From the NCBI GenBank assembly GCA_964535215.1, contig CAZHST010000008.1, forward strand, positions 24,942 to 88,941: a DNA stretch of 64,000 nt, written 5' to 3'. The notes under the pieces are model-generated. The model worked only from the letters and a program-made list of their open reading frames with translations, did no database searches and was not told where the DNA came from. A program made the position numbers and the translations under genes. The DNA is from JACQHM01 sp964535215. Its GTDB lineage: Bacteria; Methylomirabilota; Methylomirabilia; Methylomirabilales; JACQHM01. Of this stretch, positions 8,870 through 17,034 are shown in pieces. Within the stretch, counting starts at the first letter, position 1, and the number at the start of each line of letters is the position of its first letter.

Positions 8870-9088
8870 ATGAAGAAGGAAACGGCGGAGCTTATCAAGC
8901 AGCTTGGGACCCTCAGCACATTGGGGATCGCCTTCGCGGTGGCCATTAGCATCGGCACGGCGGTGGGGTACGGGTTAGACCGCTGGCTTGGTACCTCGCC
9001 TCTTTTCACGATCATCTTTTTCTTCTTCGGGGTCGCGGCTGGTTACCTTAACATTTTTCGGGCAATTAAGTCCATGAAGGTCGAGTAA
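8870..9088 (+). CDS. atpI: AtpZ/AtpI-family F1F0 ATP synthase accessory protein
   Basis: A 72-aa protein with two hydrophobic helices separated by the GYGLDRWLGTSP loop that is typical of the AtpZ/AtpI family. These small proteins precede F0 genes and help assemble the c-ring or transport Mg2+/Ca2+. It starts after gaggggacc. It is followed by atpB and atpE, but the b, delta, alpha, gamma, beta and epsilon genes are not here, so the ATP synthase locus is split. Confidence 0.85.
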   Translation: MKKETAELIKQLGTLSTLGIAFAVAISIGTAVGYGLDRWLGTSPLFTIIFFFFGVAAGYLNIFRAIKSMKVE

Positions 9089-9103
9089 TTTTTTTCCAGG
9101 GCC

Positions 9104-9121
9104 TTGTGATTTCTTGAACAA
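9104..9121. promoter_or_regulatory. possible Rex operator upstream of atpB
   Basis: TTGTGATTTCTTGAACAA partly matches the Rex consensus TTGTGAA-N4-TTCACAA: the left half matches 6 of 7, and the right half matches at its outer ACAA. It lies 18 bases before the atpB start and between atpI and atpB. The rex gene ends the same gene string. The match is imperfect and could be chance. Confidence 0.3.
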
Positions 9122-9139
9122 ATTTTGAGGGGAGGATCG

Positions 9140-9844
9140 GTGGAGAGGTTCGAGCATCTGGCGATCTTGATGATCCCGAACTTTATCCCCTGGTTGGAGG
9201 GGGTGTTCATCCCGGACCATATTACGATGGCCTGGCTGGTGATGATCATCCTGGCGGTGGTTTCGTTCCTGGCGACGCGGCGCTTGAGCAGTGTCCCGGG
9301 GCCGCTCCAGAACCTCCTGGAGGTGGCGATCGAGACCTTCCAGGACTTCCTGGAAAGCATCATCGGTCCCCCTGGCAGGAAGTACCTCCCTTTGATCGGC
9401 ACCTTAAGCCTCTTCATCCTCTTCTCCAACCTCTTGGGCCTGATCCCGGGTTTGAAATCCCCAACGGCCAACCTGAACACGACGTTGGCCCTGGCGATCA
9501 TCGTCTTCTTCTCTTACCATTACTTCGGCATCCGGGAGCAGGGGCTGATAAGCTACCTCAAACACTTCGCCGGGCCGGTCTGGTGGCTGGCCCCTTTGAT
9601 GCTGATCGTGGAACCTATCAGCCACCTCTCCAGGGTCATCTCCCTGGCCATCCGGCTCTTCGGGAACATCTTCGGGGAGGATACCGTCATCCTGATCCTG
9701 GCCTTCCTGATCCCCGTGATCGTCCCCCTCCCGATGATGATGCTGGCCATCTTCACCAGTGCTGTTCAAACCCTCGTCTTCGTGATGCTGACAACCGTCT
9801 ACATCTCCCTTGCCGTTGAAGCAGGACACGAGGAGCACCATTAG
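9140..9844 (+). CDS. atpB: F-type ATP synthase subunit a
   Basis: The membrane subunit a carries the ion half-channels. The essential Arg is in SLAIRLFGNIFGE, preceded by VEPISHLSRVI; the last helix ends TTVYISLAVEAGHEEHH. GTG 9140 is preferred because gggaggatc lies just upstream. TTG 9125 in the same frame would add five residues and swallow that ribosome-binding site. About 234 aa is normal for the family. Confidence 0.95.
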   Translation: MERFEHLAILMIPNFIPWLEGVFIPDHITMAWLVMIILAVVSFLATRRLSSVPGPLQNLLEVAIETFQDFLESIIGPPGRKYLPLIGTLSLFILFSNLLGLIPGLKSPTANLNTTLALAIIVFFSYHYFGIREQGLISYLKHFAGPVWWLAPLMLIVEPISHLSRVISLAIRLFGNIFGEDTVILILAFLIPVIVPLPMMMLAIFTSAVQTLVFVMLTTVYISLAVEAGHEEHH

Positions 9845-9904
9845 CGGGGTCGGAGGTCTCGTGGGGTTCCTTAATAACCATCTTTTCAGGAAAGGGAGGG
9901 ATCA

Positions 9905-10264
9905 ATGGGAGCCAAAGGGATCTGGGGATCGCTGATCGTGATGGCGTTCCTGGCGGGCTTCGTACCGTCGGCTTGGGCCCAGGAAGGGCAGGCCACTGCC
10001 GCCGCGACCTTCTTCTCGGCTTCGGTGATCACCATGGGGTTTGCCCTCGCCCTTGCCGCGCTGTTTGGCGCCATCGGTCAGAGCCGGGCCATCGTGGCTG
10101 CCCTGGACGGCATGGCCCGGCAACCCGGTCTGGCAGCCAGGATCCAGCTGGCCCTGATCATCGGCCTGGCGTTCATCGAGTCGCTGGTGATCTATGTCCT
10201 GCTCATCGCCCTTCTCCTCTTCTTCGCCAACCCCTACATCAGCTATGTCGTTCCAGGGCGGTAG
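9905..10264 (+). CDS. atpE: F-type ATP synthase subunit c with N-terminal signal-like extension
   Basis: The ring-forming proteolipid (119 aa) is longer than the common 70-80 aa because of an N-terminal hydrophobic stretch ending in PSAWAQEG, which looks like a cleavable leader. Helix 1 has GAIGQSRAIVAALDGMARQPG and helix 2 has AFIESLVIYVLL. The ion-binding Glu is followed by Ser, with a Tyr five residues after the Glu, and helix 1 carries a Gln. These match four of the ligands of sodium-binding c-rings (Gln, Glu, Ser, Tyr); the residue after Ser is Leu where Thr is usual. Ion specificity is therefore open. Confidence 0.95.
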   Translation: MGAKGIWGSLIVMAFLAGFVPSAWAQEGQATAAATFFSASVITMGFALALAALFGAIGQSRAIVAALDGMARQPGLAARIQLALIIGLAFIESLVIYVLLIALLLFFANPYISYVVPGR

Positions 10265-10308
10265 GGGGGAGGAGGTCCGATCTCTCTTGTGAAGGCGTGA
10301 CCGGAGGG

Positions 10309-10665
10309 ATGTTGCTAAGCTATTTGCCCATCCTGACCCTGATCCTGCTGGCGGTGCTGTTTGCCTCCGTCACCATGCTCCTCTCCTCGTGGTTTGGGCC
10401 CCGCCGACCAACCCCGGCCAAACTGGCCCCCTATGAGTGCGGCATCACCCCCGTGGGCACGGCCCGGGAGCGGGTTTCGGTGAGGTTCTACCTGGTTGCC
10501 ATGCTCTTCATCATCTTCGACATCGAAATCGCCTTCCTCTACCCGTGGGCGGTAGTCTTCCGGGATCTGAAGCTCTTCGGCCTCATCGAGATGGCCGTCT
10601 TCCTCTTCATCCTCCTCCTGGGATTCGCCTATGCCTGGCGGAAAGGAGGGTTGGAGTGGGATTAA
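10309..10665 (+). CDS. nuoA: NADH-quinone oxidoreductase subunit A (cluster 2)
   Basis: A 118-aa, three-helix protein with the NuoA signatures KLAPYECGITPVG and RFYLVAMLFIIFDIEIAFLYPWA. ATG 10309 touches ggaggg; GTG 10297 in frame is an alternative start. It opens cluster 2 directly after atpE, an unusual ATP synthase/complex I junction. nuoB, which normally follows nuoA, is missing: the next gene is nuoC. Confidence 0.93.
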   Translation: MLLSYLPILTLILLAVLFASVTMLLSSWFGPRRPTPAKLAPYECGITPVGTARERVSVRFYLVAMLFIIFDIEIAFLYPWAVVFRDLKLFGLIEMAVFLFILLLGFAYAWRKGGLEWD

Positions 10666-10671
10666 AAACCG

Positions 10672-10733
10672 GGTTTGGGGTAAAGGGTATAGGGTTCTTA
10701 AACCCCAGACCCCAAACCCTAAACCCTGAGGTT
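10672..10733. repeat. telomere-like heptad repeat (CCCTAAA type) between nuoA and nuoC
   Basis: gggttta-like units at 10674-10702 face aaccccagaccccaaaccc and taaaccc units at 10700-10728, giving an imperfect inverted repeat with a 7-bp period. The final ccctgagg supplies the ribosome-binding site of nuoC at 10736. Confidence 0.75.
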
Positions 10734-10735
10734 CT

Positions 10736-11236
10736 ATGGTGGAAGAGAACCTGACGGTGAGGAAATTACGGGCGGCGTTTCCCGATTCGATCCTGGAGGT
10801 GGGTTCCTTCCGCGGTGAGGTCACCGTCCTGGTGAGGCGGGAGGACCTTGTCCAGCTTTGCCGGTTTTTGAAAAACGACCCCGAGCTGGAGTACGAGTAC
10901 CTCTCCAACGTCACGGCGGTGGACAACTTCAGGCGGGGGGACGGGCCGCGGTTCGAGGTGGTGTATCATCTGTACTCGTTGCGGCACAGGTGGCGGGTCC
11001 GCCTGAAGGTAAGGGTCGAGGAGGGGATCCCTGTCCCAAGCGTCACGCCGGTCTGGGAGGGGGCCAACTGGTACGAGCGGGAGGTCTACGATCTCTTCGG
11101 CATCCCCTTCGAGGGCCATCCCGATCTGCGGAGGATTCTCCTGCCCGAGGGCTTCGAGGGGCATCCCTTACGGAAGGATTACCCGGTCCAGGCATCCCCC
11201 CCCTGGTGGGAGGAGGAGGCTCATGGCAGAGCGTAG
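10736..11236 (+). CDS. nuoC: NADH-quinone oxidoreductase subunit C (cluster 2)
   Basis: A full NuoC (166 aa) with LEYEYLSNVTAVD in the middle and NWYEREVYDLFGIPFEGHPD, RRILLPEGFEGHPLRKDY at the end. It overlaps nuoD by 14 bases. Its start sits right after the CCCTAAA repeat tract. nuoB is not present on either side, although NuoC and NuoD both contact NuoB in the complex. Confidence 0.95.
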   Translation: MVEENLTVRKLRAAFPDSILEVGSFRGEVTVLVRREDLVQLCRFLKNDPELEYEYLSNVTAVDNFRRGDGPRFEVVYHLYSLRHRWRVRLKVRVEEGIPVPSVTPVWEGANWYEREVYDLFGIPFEGHPDLRRILLPEGFEGHPLRKDYPVQASPPWWEEEAHGRA

Positions 11237-12395
11237 GACGATGACCGTCAACATGGGGCCTCAGCACCCCAGCACCCACGGGGTCCTGCGCCTGGTCCTG
11301 GAGCTGGACGGGGAGGTGGTGGTCCGGTGTATCCCCCACATCGGGTACCTGCACACCGGGGTGGAGAAGGAATGCGAGGCCAAGCGGTACCTCCAGGTGA
11401 TCCCGATGACCGATCGTCTGGACTACCTGGCCCCCCTCTCGAACAACCTCGCCTACTGCCTGGCCGTGGAGAAGCTTCTGGGGGTCGAGGTCCCCGAGCG
11501 GGCCCAGGTCATCCGGGTGATGCTGACAGAGCTTTCCCGGATCGCCAGTCACCTGGTCTGGCTGGGGACCCATGCCATGGATCTAGGCGCCATGAGCGTC
11601 TTCCTCTACTGCTTCAGGGAGCGGGAGAAGATCCTGGACCTCTTCGAGGCCGTCTCGGGGCAGCGGATGATGACCACCTACTTCCGGATCGGGGGACTCA
11701 TGGCAAACCTCCCCCCTGGCTTCGAGGAGAAGGTCTTCTCCTTTATCAGGGAGTTCCCGAAACGGGTAGATGAATACGAGGACCTCCTCACCCGAAACCC
11801 GATCTTCGTCGAGCGGACCAAGGGGATAGGGGTCATTAAAAGGGAGGACGCCATCAACCTGGGGGTGAGTGGCCCGACCTTACGGGCCTGCGGCGTTCCC
11901 TGGGATATCCGGAAGGCGATCCCCTATTCCGGCTATGAGAAGTTCGAGTTCCAGATCTCCCTCGGGCAGAATGGGGATGTCTACGACCGGTACCTGTGCC
12001 GGCTGTTCGAGATGCGGCAATCGGTTGAGATCGTCAGGCAGACCTTGGACCGACTGCCCTCGGGTCCCGTCATGGTGGACGATCCGAAGCTGACCCCTCC
12101 CCCGAAGGCCCTGGTGAAGACCAGCATGGAGGCCTTGATCCATCACTTCAAGTACTGGTCCGAAGGATTCGCGCCGCCCCCGGGAGAGGTCTATGTGAGT
12201 GTCGAGTCGCCGAAGGGGGAGTACGGGGTCTACGTGGTGAGCGATGGTTCACCCAGACCGTACCGGGTGTACTTCAGGACCCCGTCCTTTGCCAACCTCC
12301 AGGCCCTCCCCAGGATGGTCGAGGGGAGGCTGGTGGCCGACCTGATTGCGGTCATCGGTTCCATTGATATCGTCTTGGGCGAGATTGACCGTTAA
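11223..12395 (+). CDS. nuoD: NADH-quinone oxidoreductase subunit D (cluster 2, canonical type)
   Basis: A 390-aa 49-kDa subunit. MTVNMGPQHPSTHGVLRLVL carries the quinone-pocket His residues, HTGVEKECEAKRYLQ is the standard bacterial wording, and the end is SIDIVLGEIDR. It overlaps nuoC and is followed by nuoEF, so this paralogue belongs to an NADH-oxidising complex, in contrast to the ENRT-type copy at 280. Confidence 0.96.
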   Translation: MAERRTMTVNMGPQHPSTHGVLRLVLELDGEVVVRCIPHIGYLHTGVEKECEAKRYLQVIPMTDRLDYLAPLSNNLAYCLAVEKLLGVEVPERAQVIRVMLTELSRIASHLVWLGTHAMDLGAMSVFLYCFREREKILDLFEAVSGQRMMTTYFRIGGLMANLPPGFEEKVFSFIREFPKRVDEYEDLLTRNPIFVERTKGIGVIKREDAINLGVSGPTLRACGVPWDIRKAIPYSGYEKFEFQISLGQNGDVYDRYLCRLFEMRQSVEIVRQTLDRLPSGPVMVDDPKLTPPPKALVKTSMEALIHHFKYWSEGFAPPPGEVYVSVESPKGEYGVYVVSDGSPRPYRVYFRTPSFANLQALPRMVEGRLVADLIAVIGSIDIVLGEIDR

Positions 12396-12396
12396 G

Positions 12397-12475
12397 CAGC
12401 CGCTTTCAGCAGCCAGCCATCAGCCGTCAGCCAAAAGCGCTTTGGTACTGGCCGTTGAGAGCTGACGAGACCTTC
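12397..12475. repeat. heptad repeat block between nuoD and nuoEF
   Basis: ttcagca, gccagcc, atcagcc and gtcagcc are followed by a spacer and the inverted gccgttg, agagctga. This has the same architecture as the block at 199-261 and fills most of the gap. Confidence 0.7.
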
Positions 12476-12483
12476 GAGGGGTC

Positions 12484-14280
12484 ATGGTGATATCGGAGCA
12501 AATGCGGCAGAGGATCGAGGCGATCGCTGCGCGGTACCCGGCGGAGCGGAGGCGTTCGGCCCTGATCCCCGCCATGCTCCTTGTGCAGGAGGAGCAGGGG
12601 TACCTTTCGCCCGAGGCGGTTCAGGAGCTGGCCGATCTCTTCCACCTCCACCCGACCCAGGTGATGGAGGTGGCCAGCTTCTATGACCTCCTGCATCTGA
12701 AGCCGGCGGGTCGGTACAAGATCCTGGTGTGTCACAACCTGACCTGCTCCCTCCTGGGGGCCGAGGCCTTAATCGCCCACCTGGAACGACGATTGGGCAT
12801 CAAGGCCGGGGAGACCACCCCCGACCGCCTCTTCACCTTGAACCGGGCCGAGTGCCTGGCCTCCTGTGGGACGGCCCCGGTCCTCCAGGTGAACGGGGCT
12901 TACGTTGAGAACCTGACCGTTGAGAGGATTGATCAGCTCCTGGATCACCTCAGGAAGGGAGGGGAGATTGAGTACCGGGAGGGGGTTGGATGGACTCCTG
13001 CCAAACTGCCCTTCGAGAAGATCCTGACAAAGAACATGGACCTTCCCGGCTATACCGGGAGCCTGGAGGACTACAGGAAGCAGGGAGGCTATCAGGCCCT
13101 CCAGAAGGCCCTGAGGGAGTACAAGCCTGATGAGGTCATCGAGATCGTCAAGCGGTCGGGCTTGAGGGGGAGGGGAGGGGCGGGCTTCCCGGCCGGTGTG
13201 AAATGGGGCTTCGTCCCCAAGGACTCCTCGAAGCCCAAGTACCTCGTCTGCAACGCCGACGAGAGCGAACCCGGCACCTTCAAGGACCGGATGCTGATCG
13301 AGCGGGACCCTCACCAGCTCCTCGAGGGGATCACGCTGGCGGCCTATGCCGTTCAGGCCGGGACGGCCTACATCTACATCCGGGGGGAGTTTGCCTACGG
13401 CTACAAGGTCCTGGAGCGGGCCCTGCAGGAGGCCTATGCCGCCGGGTTCCTCGGGAAAAACATCCTCGGAAGCGGCTTCAGCCTCGACATCCACCTCCAC
13501 TCGGGGGCGGGGGCGTACATCTGTGGAGAGGAGACGGGCCTCCTCCAGTCCCTGGAAGGGGACAGGGGAGAACCCCGCCTCCGGCCCCCCTTCCCGGCTA
13601 CCCGGGGCCTCTACGGCTGTCCCACGGTGGTGAACAACGTGGAGACGCTGGCGAATGTCCCCCACATCCTCCTAAAAGGGGCCGAGTGGTATGCCTCCAT
13701 CGGGACCGAGCGGAGCAAGGGGACCCGGATCTTCTCGGTCAGTGGCCACGTCAGGAGGCCGGGGAACTACGAGCTTCCCATCAACATCCCCCTCCGGGAG
13801 CTGATCGAGGTGGCCGGGGGGATCCGGGAGGGGAGGCGCTTGAAGGCGGTGATCCCCGGTGGGTCCTCCGCCCCCTGCTTGACCGACGAGCACCTGGACG
13901 TCCGGATGGACTTCGAGTCGCTGGCCGCCGCCGGCTCTATGGGTGGCTCCGGTGCCGTTATCGTGATAGACGATTCGACCTGCATGGTCAAGGTGGCGGA
14001 GATTGTGGCCCGCTTCTACCGCCACGAGTCCTGCGGCCAGTGTACCCAGTGCCGGGAGGGGACGGCCTGGCTTCACAAGATCCTTCAGCGGTGGGAGGAG
14101 GGGAGAGGCTTCAAGGATGAAATTGATCTGATGCTGGATATCTGTGACAACATGAAGGGGAAGACGATCTGCGTCTTAAGCGATGCGTGCGCCATGCCGG
14201 TGGAGAGTTACATCCGGTCCTTCCGGGACGAGTTTGAGGAGCACATCCGCCGGCGGCAATGCCCCTTCCGCCGACTGTAG
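12484..14280 (+). CDS. nuoEF: NuoE-NuoF fusion: NADH dehydrogenase module of complex I
   Basis: One 598-aa chain joins two normally separate subunits. Residues 1-160 are NuoE, with 2Fe-2S ligands Cys83, Cys88, Cys124 and Cys128. Residues 175-598 are NuoF, with the FMN/NADH site GLRGRGGAGFPAGVKWGF at 227-243, CNADESEPGTFKDR, GAYICGEET, and N3 cluster ligands Cys517, Cys520, Cys523 and Cys563. The joint lies around GWTPAKLPFEKILT. It starts at ATG 12484 after gagggg. It passes electrons from NADH to NuoG. Confidence 0.95.
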   Translation: MVISEQMRQRIEAIAARYPAERRRSALIPAMLLVQEEQGYLSPEAVQELADLFHLHPTQVMEVASFYDLLHLKPAGRYKILVCHNLTCSLLGAEALIAHLERRLGIKAGETTPDRLFTLNRAECLASCGTAPVLQVNGAYVENLTVERIDQLLDHLRKGGEIEYREGVGWTPAKLPFEKILTKNMDLPGYTGSLEDYRKQGGYQALQKALREYKPDEVIEIVKRSGLRGRGGAGFPAGVKWGFVPKDSSKPKYLVCNADESEPGTFKDRMLIERDPHQLLEGITLAAYAVQAGTAYIYIRGEFAYGYKVLERALQEAYAAGFLGKNILGSGFSLDIHLHSGAGAYICGEETGLLQSLEGDRGEPRLRPPFPATRGLYGCPTVVNNVETLANVPHILLKGAEWYASIGTERSKGTRIFSVSGHVRRPGNYELPINIPLRELIEVAGGIREGRRLKAVIPGGSSAPCLTDEHLDVRMDFESLAAAGSMGGSGAVIVIDDSTCMVKVAEIVARFYRHESCGQCTQCREGTAWLHKILQRWEEGRGFKDEIDLMLDICDNMKGKTICVLSDACAMPVESYIRSFRDEFEEHIRRRQCPFRRL

Positions 14281-14331
14281 GGGCAGGCCTCCGGGCCTGC
14301 CCTGAGAAAGGGCAACCCCAGGGGGTTGCCC
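14281..14331. repeat. double GC-rich hairpin between nuoEF and nuoG
   Basis: Two adjacent perfect palindromes occur: gggcaggc-N6-gcctgccc (14281-14302) and gggcaaccc-(4)-gggttgccc (14310-14331), ending cctacat. A related hairpin, also ending cctacat, is at 46809. They resemble dispersed GTAGGGGC-type intergenic palindromes. There is no T-run, so termination is unlikely. Confidence 0.65.
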
Positions 14332-14353
14332 CTACATGACATGGCGTTGAGGG

Positions 14354-15976
14354 TTGGCCATGGTGACGTTGACGATTAACGGCCAAGAGGTCACGGTGGA
14401 ACCGGGGACCAACCTGATCGAGGCTGCGAGAAGGCTTGGGATCGAGATCCCCCACTACTGCTATCATCCCGGACTCCCCGTGGTGGGCCAGTGCCGGATG
14501 TGCCAGGTGGAGGTGGAAGGCTCCCCGAAGCTTGCCGTTGCCTGCTCGACACCAGCCTCCCAGGGGATGGTGGTCCGCACCAACTCCCCGAAGGTGGTGA
14601 AGGCCAGGAAGGCGGTGCTGGAGTTTTACCTCCTGAACCATCCCCTCGACTGCCCCATCTGCGATAAAGGGGGCGAGTGCCCCCTCCAGGATTACACCGT
14701 GACCTATGGCCCCGGGGAGAGCCGGTATCGCGAGGAGAAGGTGAAGCGGGTCAAGGCCCTCCCCATCGGCCCCACCGTCATCTTCGATGCCGAACGCTGC
14801 ATCCTCTGCACCCGGTGCGTCCGCTTTGTCCAGGACGTCGTCAAGTCAGGGGAGCTGGGGGTGTTTCACCGGGGGGACAAGGCCGAGATCGGTCTCTTCC
14901 CGGGGAAGGAGCTGGACAACCTCTACTCCCTGAACGTCGTGGACCTTTGCCCCGTAGGGGCCCTGACCAGCCGGGACTACCGGTTCAGGGCCAGGCCCTG
15001 GGACCTCTTCCGGCAGGTGGAGAGCATCTGCCCCGGGTGCAGCTTCGGCTGTAACATCCTCTTGGACGTCCGGTACTGGGATGAAGGGGAGCAGATCGTC
15101 CGGATCCGCCCCCGGGTGAACCTGGAGGTCAACACCTACTGGATGTGCGACATCGGCCGGTTCACCTTCCATCCCCTCTACGAGAAGGGGAGGCTGGACG
15201 GTCCACGGCTCAGGAAGGACGGGGCGTTGATCCCGACCTCCTGGGAGGAGGCGCTCGCCCTCCTGGCCTCGTCCCTGGGGCGGATCATCGCGGATCAGGG
15301 TCCCGGGGCGGTGGGGGCCGTTGCCTCCTCCCGCCTGACGAACGAGGAGCTGTACCTGTTGCAGCGGTTCTTCCGGCAGGTCGTAGGGACGGAGCACCTT
15401 GACCACCGGGTGAGAGCGGTCCAGGAGCCGGGCCGGGATTTCCAGGAGGACCATCTGCTCCTCAGGGCGGATCGGACGCCGAATACAAGAGGGGCAAGGG
15501 ACATGGGGGTCCTGCCCGGTCCGGGAGGCTTGACAACGGTAGGCATGATTGAAGCGGCCCGGGCCGGTCGGCTCAAGGCCCTGTTCGTCTTCGGGGAGGA
15601 TCTGGCCACTGAACTCCCCCAGGCCTTAAACGCCCGAGAGGCCCTCGCCAGGCTGGACCTCCTGGTCGTCCAGGCCATGTCCCTGACCGAGACGGCCTCC
15701 CTGGCCCATCTCGTCCTCCCGGCCTTAGGGTTCGCCGAGCAGGACGGGACATACACCAACTGGAAGGGCCGGTTGCAGCGGGTGAACCGGGCCGTAGACC
15801 CTCCGGGCAAGATCCTCCCCCTTGGGGAACTCCTGGGGAAGGTGGCTGCCCAACTTGGACACGCGTTCCCTTCCTCCTCGCCGGAGGAGATCTGGCGGGA
15901 GATCGCCGGATCCCGCCCGGGGTACGAAGGGATCGTCTGGGAGGCGATCCCCCCCCAGGGGATCCAGCTCCCGTAA
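14354..15976 (+). CDS. nuoG: NADH-quinone oxidoreductase subunit G (cluster 2), short form
   Basis: The iron-sulfur subunit. Ligand sets are 2Fe-2S C36/C47/C50/C64, the His-type 4Fe-4S H96/C100/C103/C109, 4Fe-4S C149/C152/C155/C199, and an additional N7-type cluster C226/C229/C233/C265 that only some bacteria keep. The molybdopterin-oxidoreductase-like part is cut to roughly 270 residues, so the protein is 540 aa against some 780-900 in well-known bacteria. The C-terminal part keeps LPALGFAEQDGTYTNWKGRLQ. Confidence 0.93.
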   Translation: MAMVTLTINGQEVTVEPGTNLIEAARRLGIEIPHYCYHPGLPVVGQCRMCQVEVEGSPKLAVACSTPASQGMVVRTNSPKVVKARKAVLEFYLLNHPLDCPICDKGGECPLQDYTVTYGPGESRYREEKVKRVKALPIGPTVIFDAERCILCTRCVRFVQDVVKSGELGVFHRGDKAEIGLFPGKELDNLYSLNVVDLCPVGALTSRDYRFRARPWDLFRQVESICPGCSFGCNILLDVRYWDEGEQIVRIRPRVNLEVNTYWMCDIGRFTFHPLYEKGRLDGPRLRKDGALIPTSWEEALALLASSLGRIIADQGPGAVGAVASSRLTNEELYLLQRFFRQVVGTEHLDHRVRAVQEPGRDFQEDHLLLRADRTPNTRGARDMGVLPGPGGLTTVGMIEAARAGRLKALFVFGEDLATELPQALNAREALARLDLLVVQAMSLTETASLAHLVLPALGFAEQDGTYTNWKGRLQRVNRAVDPPGKILPLGELLGKVAAQLGHAFPSSSPEEIWREIAGSRPGYEGIVWEAIPPQGIQLP

Positions 15977-16007
15977 GCCTTCAGCTTTCAGCGTCAGCGG
16001 TCAGCCC
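15977..16007. repeat. heptad repeat tract between nuoG and nuoH
   Basis: ccttcag, ctttcag, cgtcagc and ggtcagc, the TCAGC unit family, fill the gap before nuoH. Confidence 0.7.
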
Positions 16008-16008
16008 T

Positions 16009-17034
16009 ATGGTGGAATTTGTCATCATCATGCTGGTGAAGATCGGGGTAGTGTTCATCGGGCTCCTCTTAACCGTCGCCTACCTCACCTGGCTGGAGCG
16101 CAAGATCGTCGCCGACATCCAGGTTCGGATCGGCCCGTACCGGGTCGGGCCCTATGGGCTGCTTCAGCCCATCGCCGATGGGATCAAGCTCCTCTTCAAG
16201 GAGGACATCGTCCCGGCCAACGCCGACCGGGTCCTTTACCTCCTGGCCCCTTCCATCGCCCTCATCCCTGCCTTGATCTCTTTTGCCGTCATCCCCTTTG
16301 GACCCCAGGTTCGTCTCTTTGGCCGACCCATTGACCTCTACATCACCGACATTAACGTCGGACTTCTCTACATCTTTGCAGTCTCGTCCTTGGGGATCTA
16401 CGGGATCGTCCTGGCGGGCTGGTCCTCCAACAGCAAGTACTCGCTCTTGGGCGGCCTCCGCTCGGCCGCCCAGTTGATCAGCTACGAGCTCTCGTTAAGC
16501 CTCTCCGTCATCGGCGTCCTCATCTATGCTGGTTCCCTAAGCCTGGTGGACATCGTGAACGCCCAGGATGGGGTCCTGTGGGTTTTCGGGGTCATCCCGC
16601 TCCCGCGCTGGTTTGTCTTCGCCCCGCCGTTCCCGCAGGTCTTTGGCTTCCTGATCTTCCTGATCTGTGGGGTGGCCGAGACCAACCGGGCCCCCTTTGA
16701 TCTCCCGGAGGCGGAGACGGAGCTGGTGGCGGGGTTTCACGTGGAGTACAGCTCCTTGAAGTTTGCCATGTTCTTCATGGCCGAGTACGCGAACATCGTC
16801 ACCGTCTCGGCCCTGGCGACGACCCTCTTCCTGGGTGGGTGGCGGGGGCCGCTGCTGCCCCCGATCCTCTGGTTCCTGATCAAGGTCTTTCTGCTCATCT
16901 TCCTCTTCATATGGCTTCGGGCCACGCTGCCCCGCTTCCGCTACGATCAGCTGATGCGGTTCGGGTGGAAGTTCCTCCTCCCTGCCTCCCTGGTCAACAT
17001 CCTGGTCACGGCAACCTTCGCAACCTTTAAGTGA
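16009..17034 (+). CDS. nuoH: NADH-quinone oxidoreductase subunit H (cluster 2)
   Basis: A 341-aa heel subunit with WLERKIVADIQVRIGPYRVGPYGLLQPIADGIKLLFKED, AETNRAPFDLPEAETELVAGFHVEY and about eight helices. Its stop overlaps the nuoJ start at 17031, so again there is no room for nuoI. Confidence 0.96.
   Translation: MVEFVIIMLVKIGVVFIGLLLTVAYLTWLERKIVADIQVRIGPYRVGPYGLLQPIADGIKLLFKEDIVPANADRVLYLLAPSIALIPALISFAVIPFGPQVRLFGRPIDLYITDINVGLLYIFAVSSLGIYGIVLAGWSSNSKYSLLGGLRSAAQLISYELSLSLSVIGVLIYAGSLSLVDIVNAQDGVLWVFGVIPLPRWFVFAPPFPQVFGFLIFLICGVAETNRAPFDLPEAETELVAGFHVEYSSLKFAMFFMAEYANIVTVSALATTLFLGGWRGPLLPPILWFLIKVFLLIFLFIWLRATLPRFRYDQLMRFGWKFLLPASLVNILVTATFATFK

Noticed and set aside
10288..10294. TTGTGAA as a Rex half-site near nuoA
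   Set aside because: Only one half-site, with no inverted partner at the required distance. It overlaps the region just before nuoA translation.
10672..10733. CCCTAAA repeats as a chromosome end
   Set aside because: It lies between nuoA and nuoC inside a continuous operon. Its 7-bp period fits the local repeat population, not a telomere.
12769..13665. 298-codon minus-strand frame inside nuoEF
   Set aside because: Antisense shadow of the NuoE/NuoF coding sequence, with no independent motif or ribosome-binding site.
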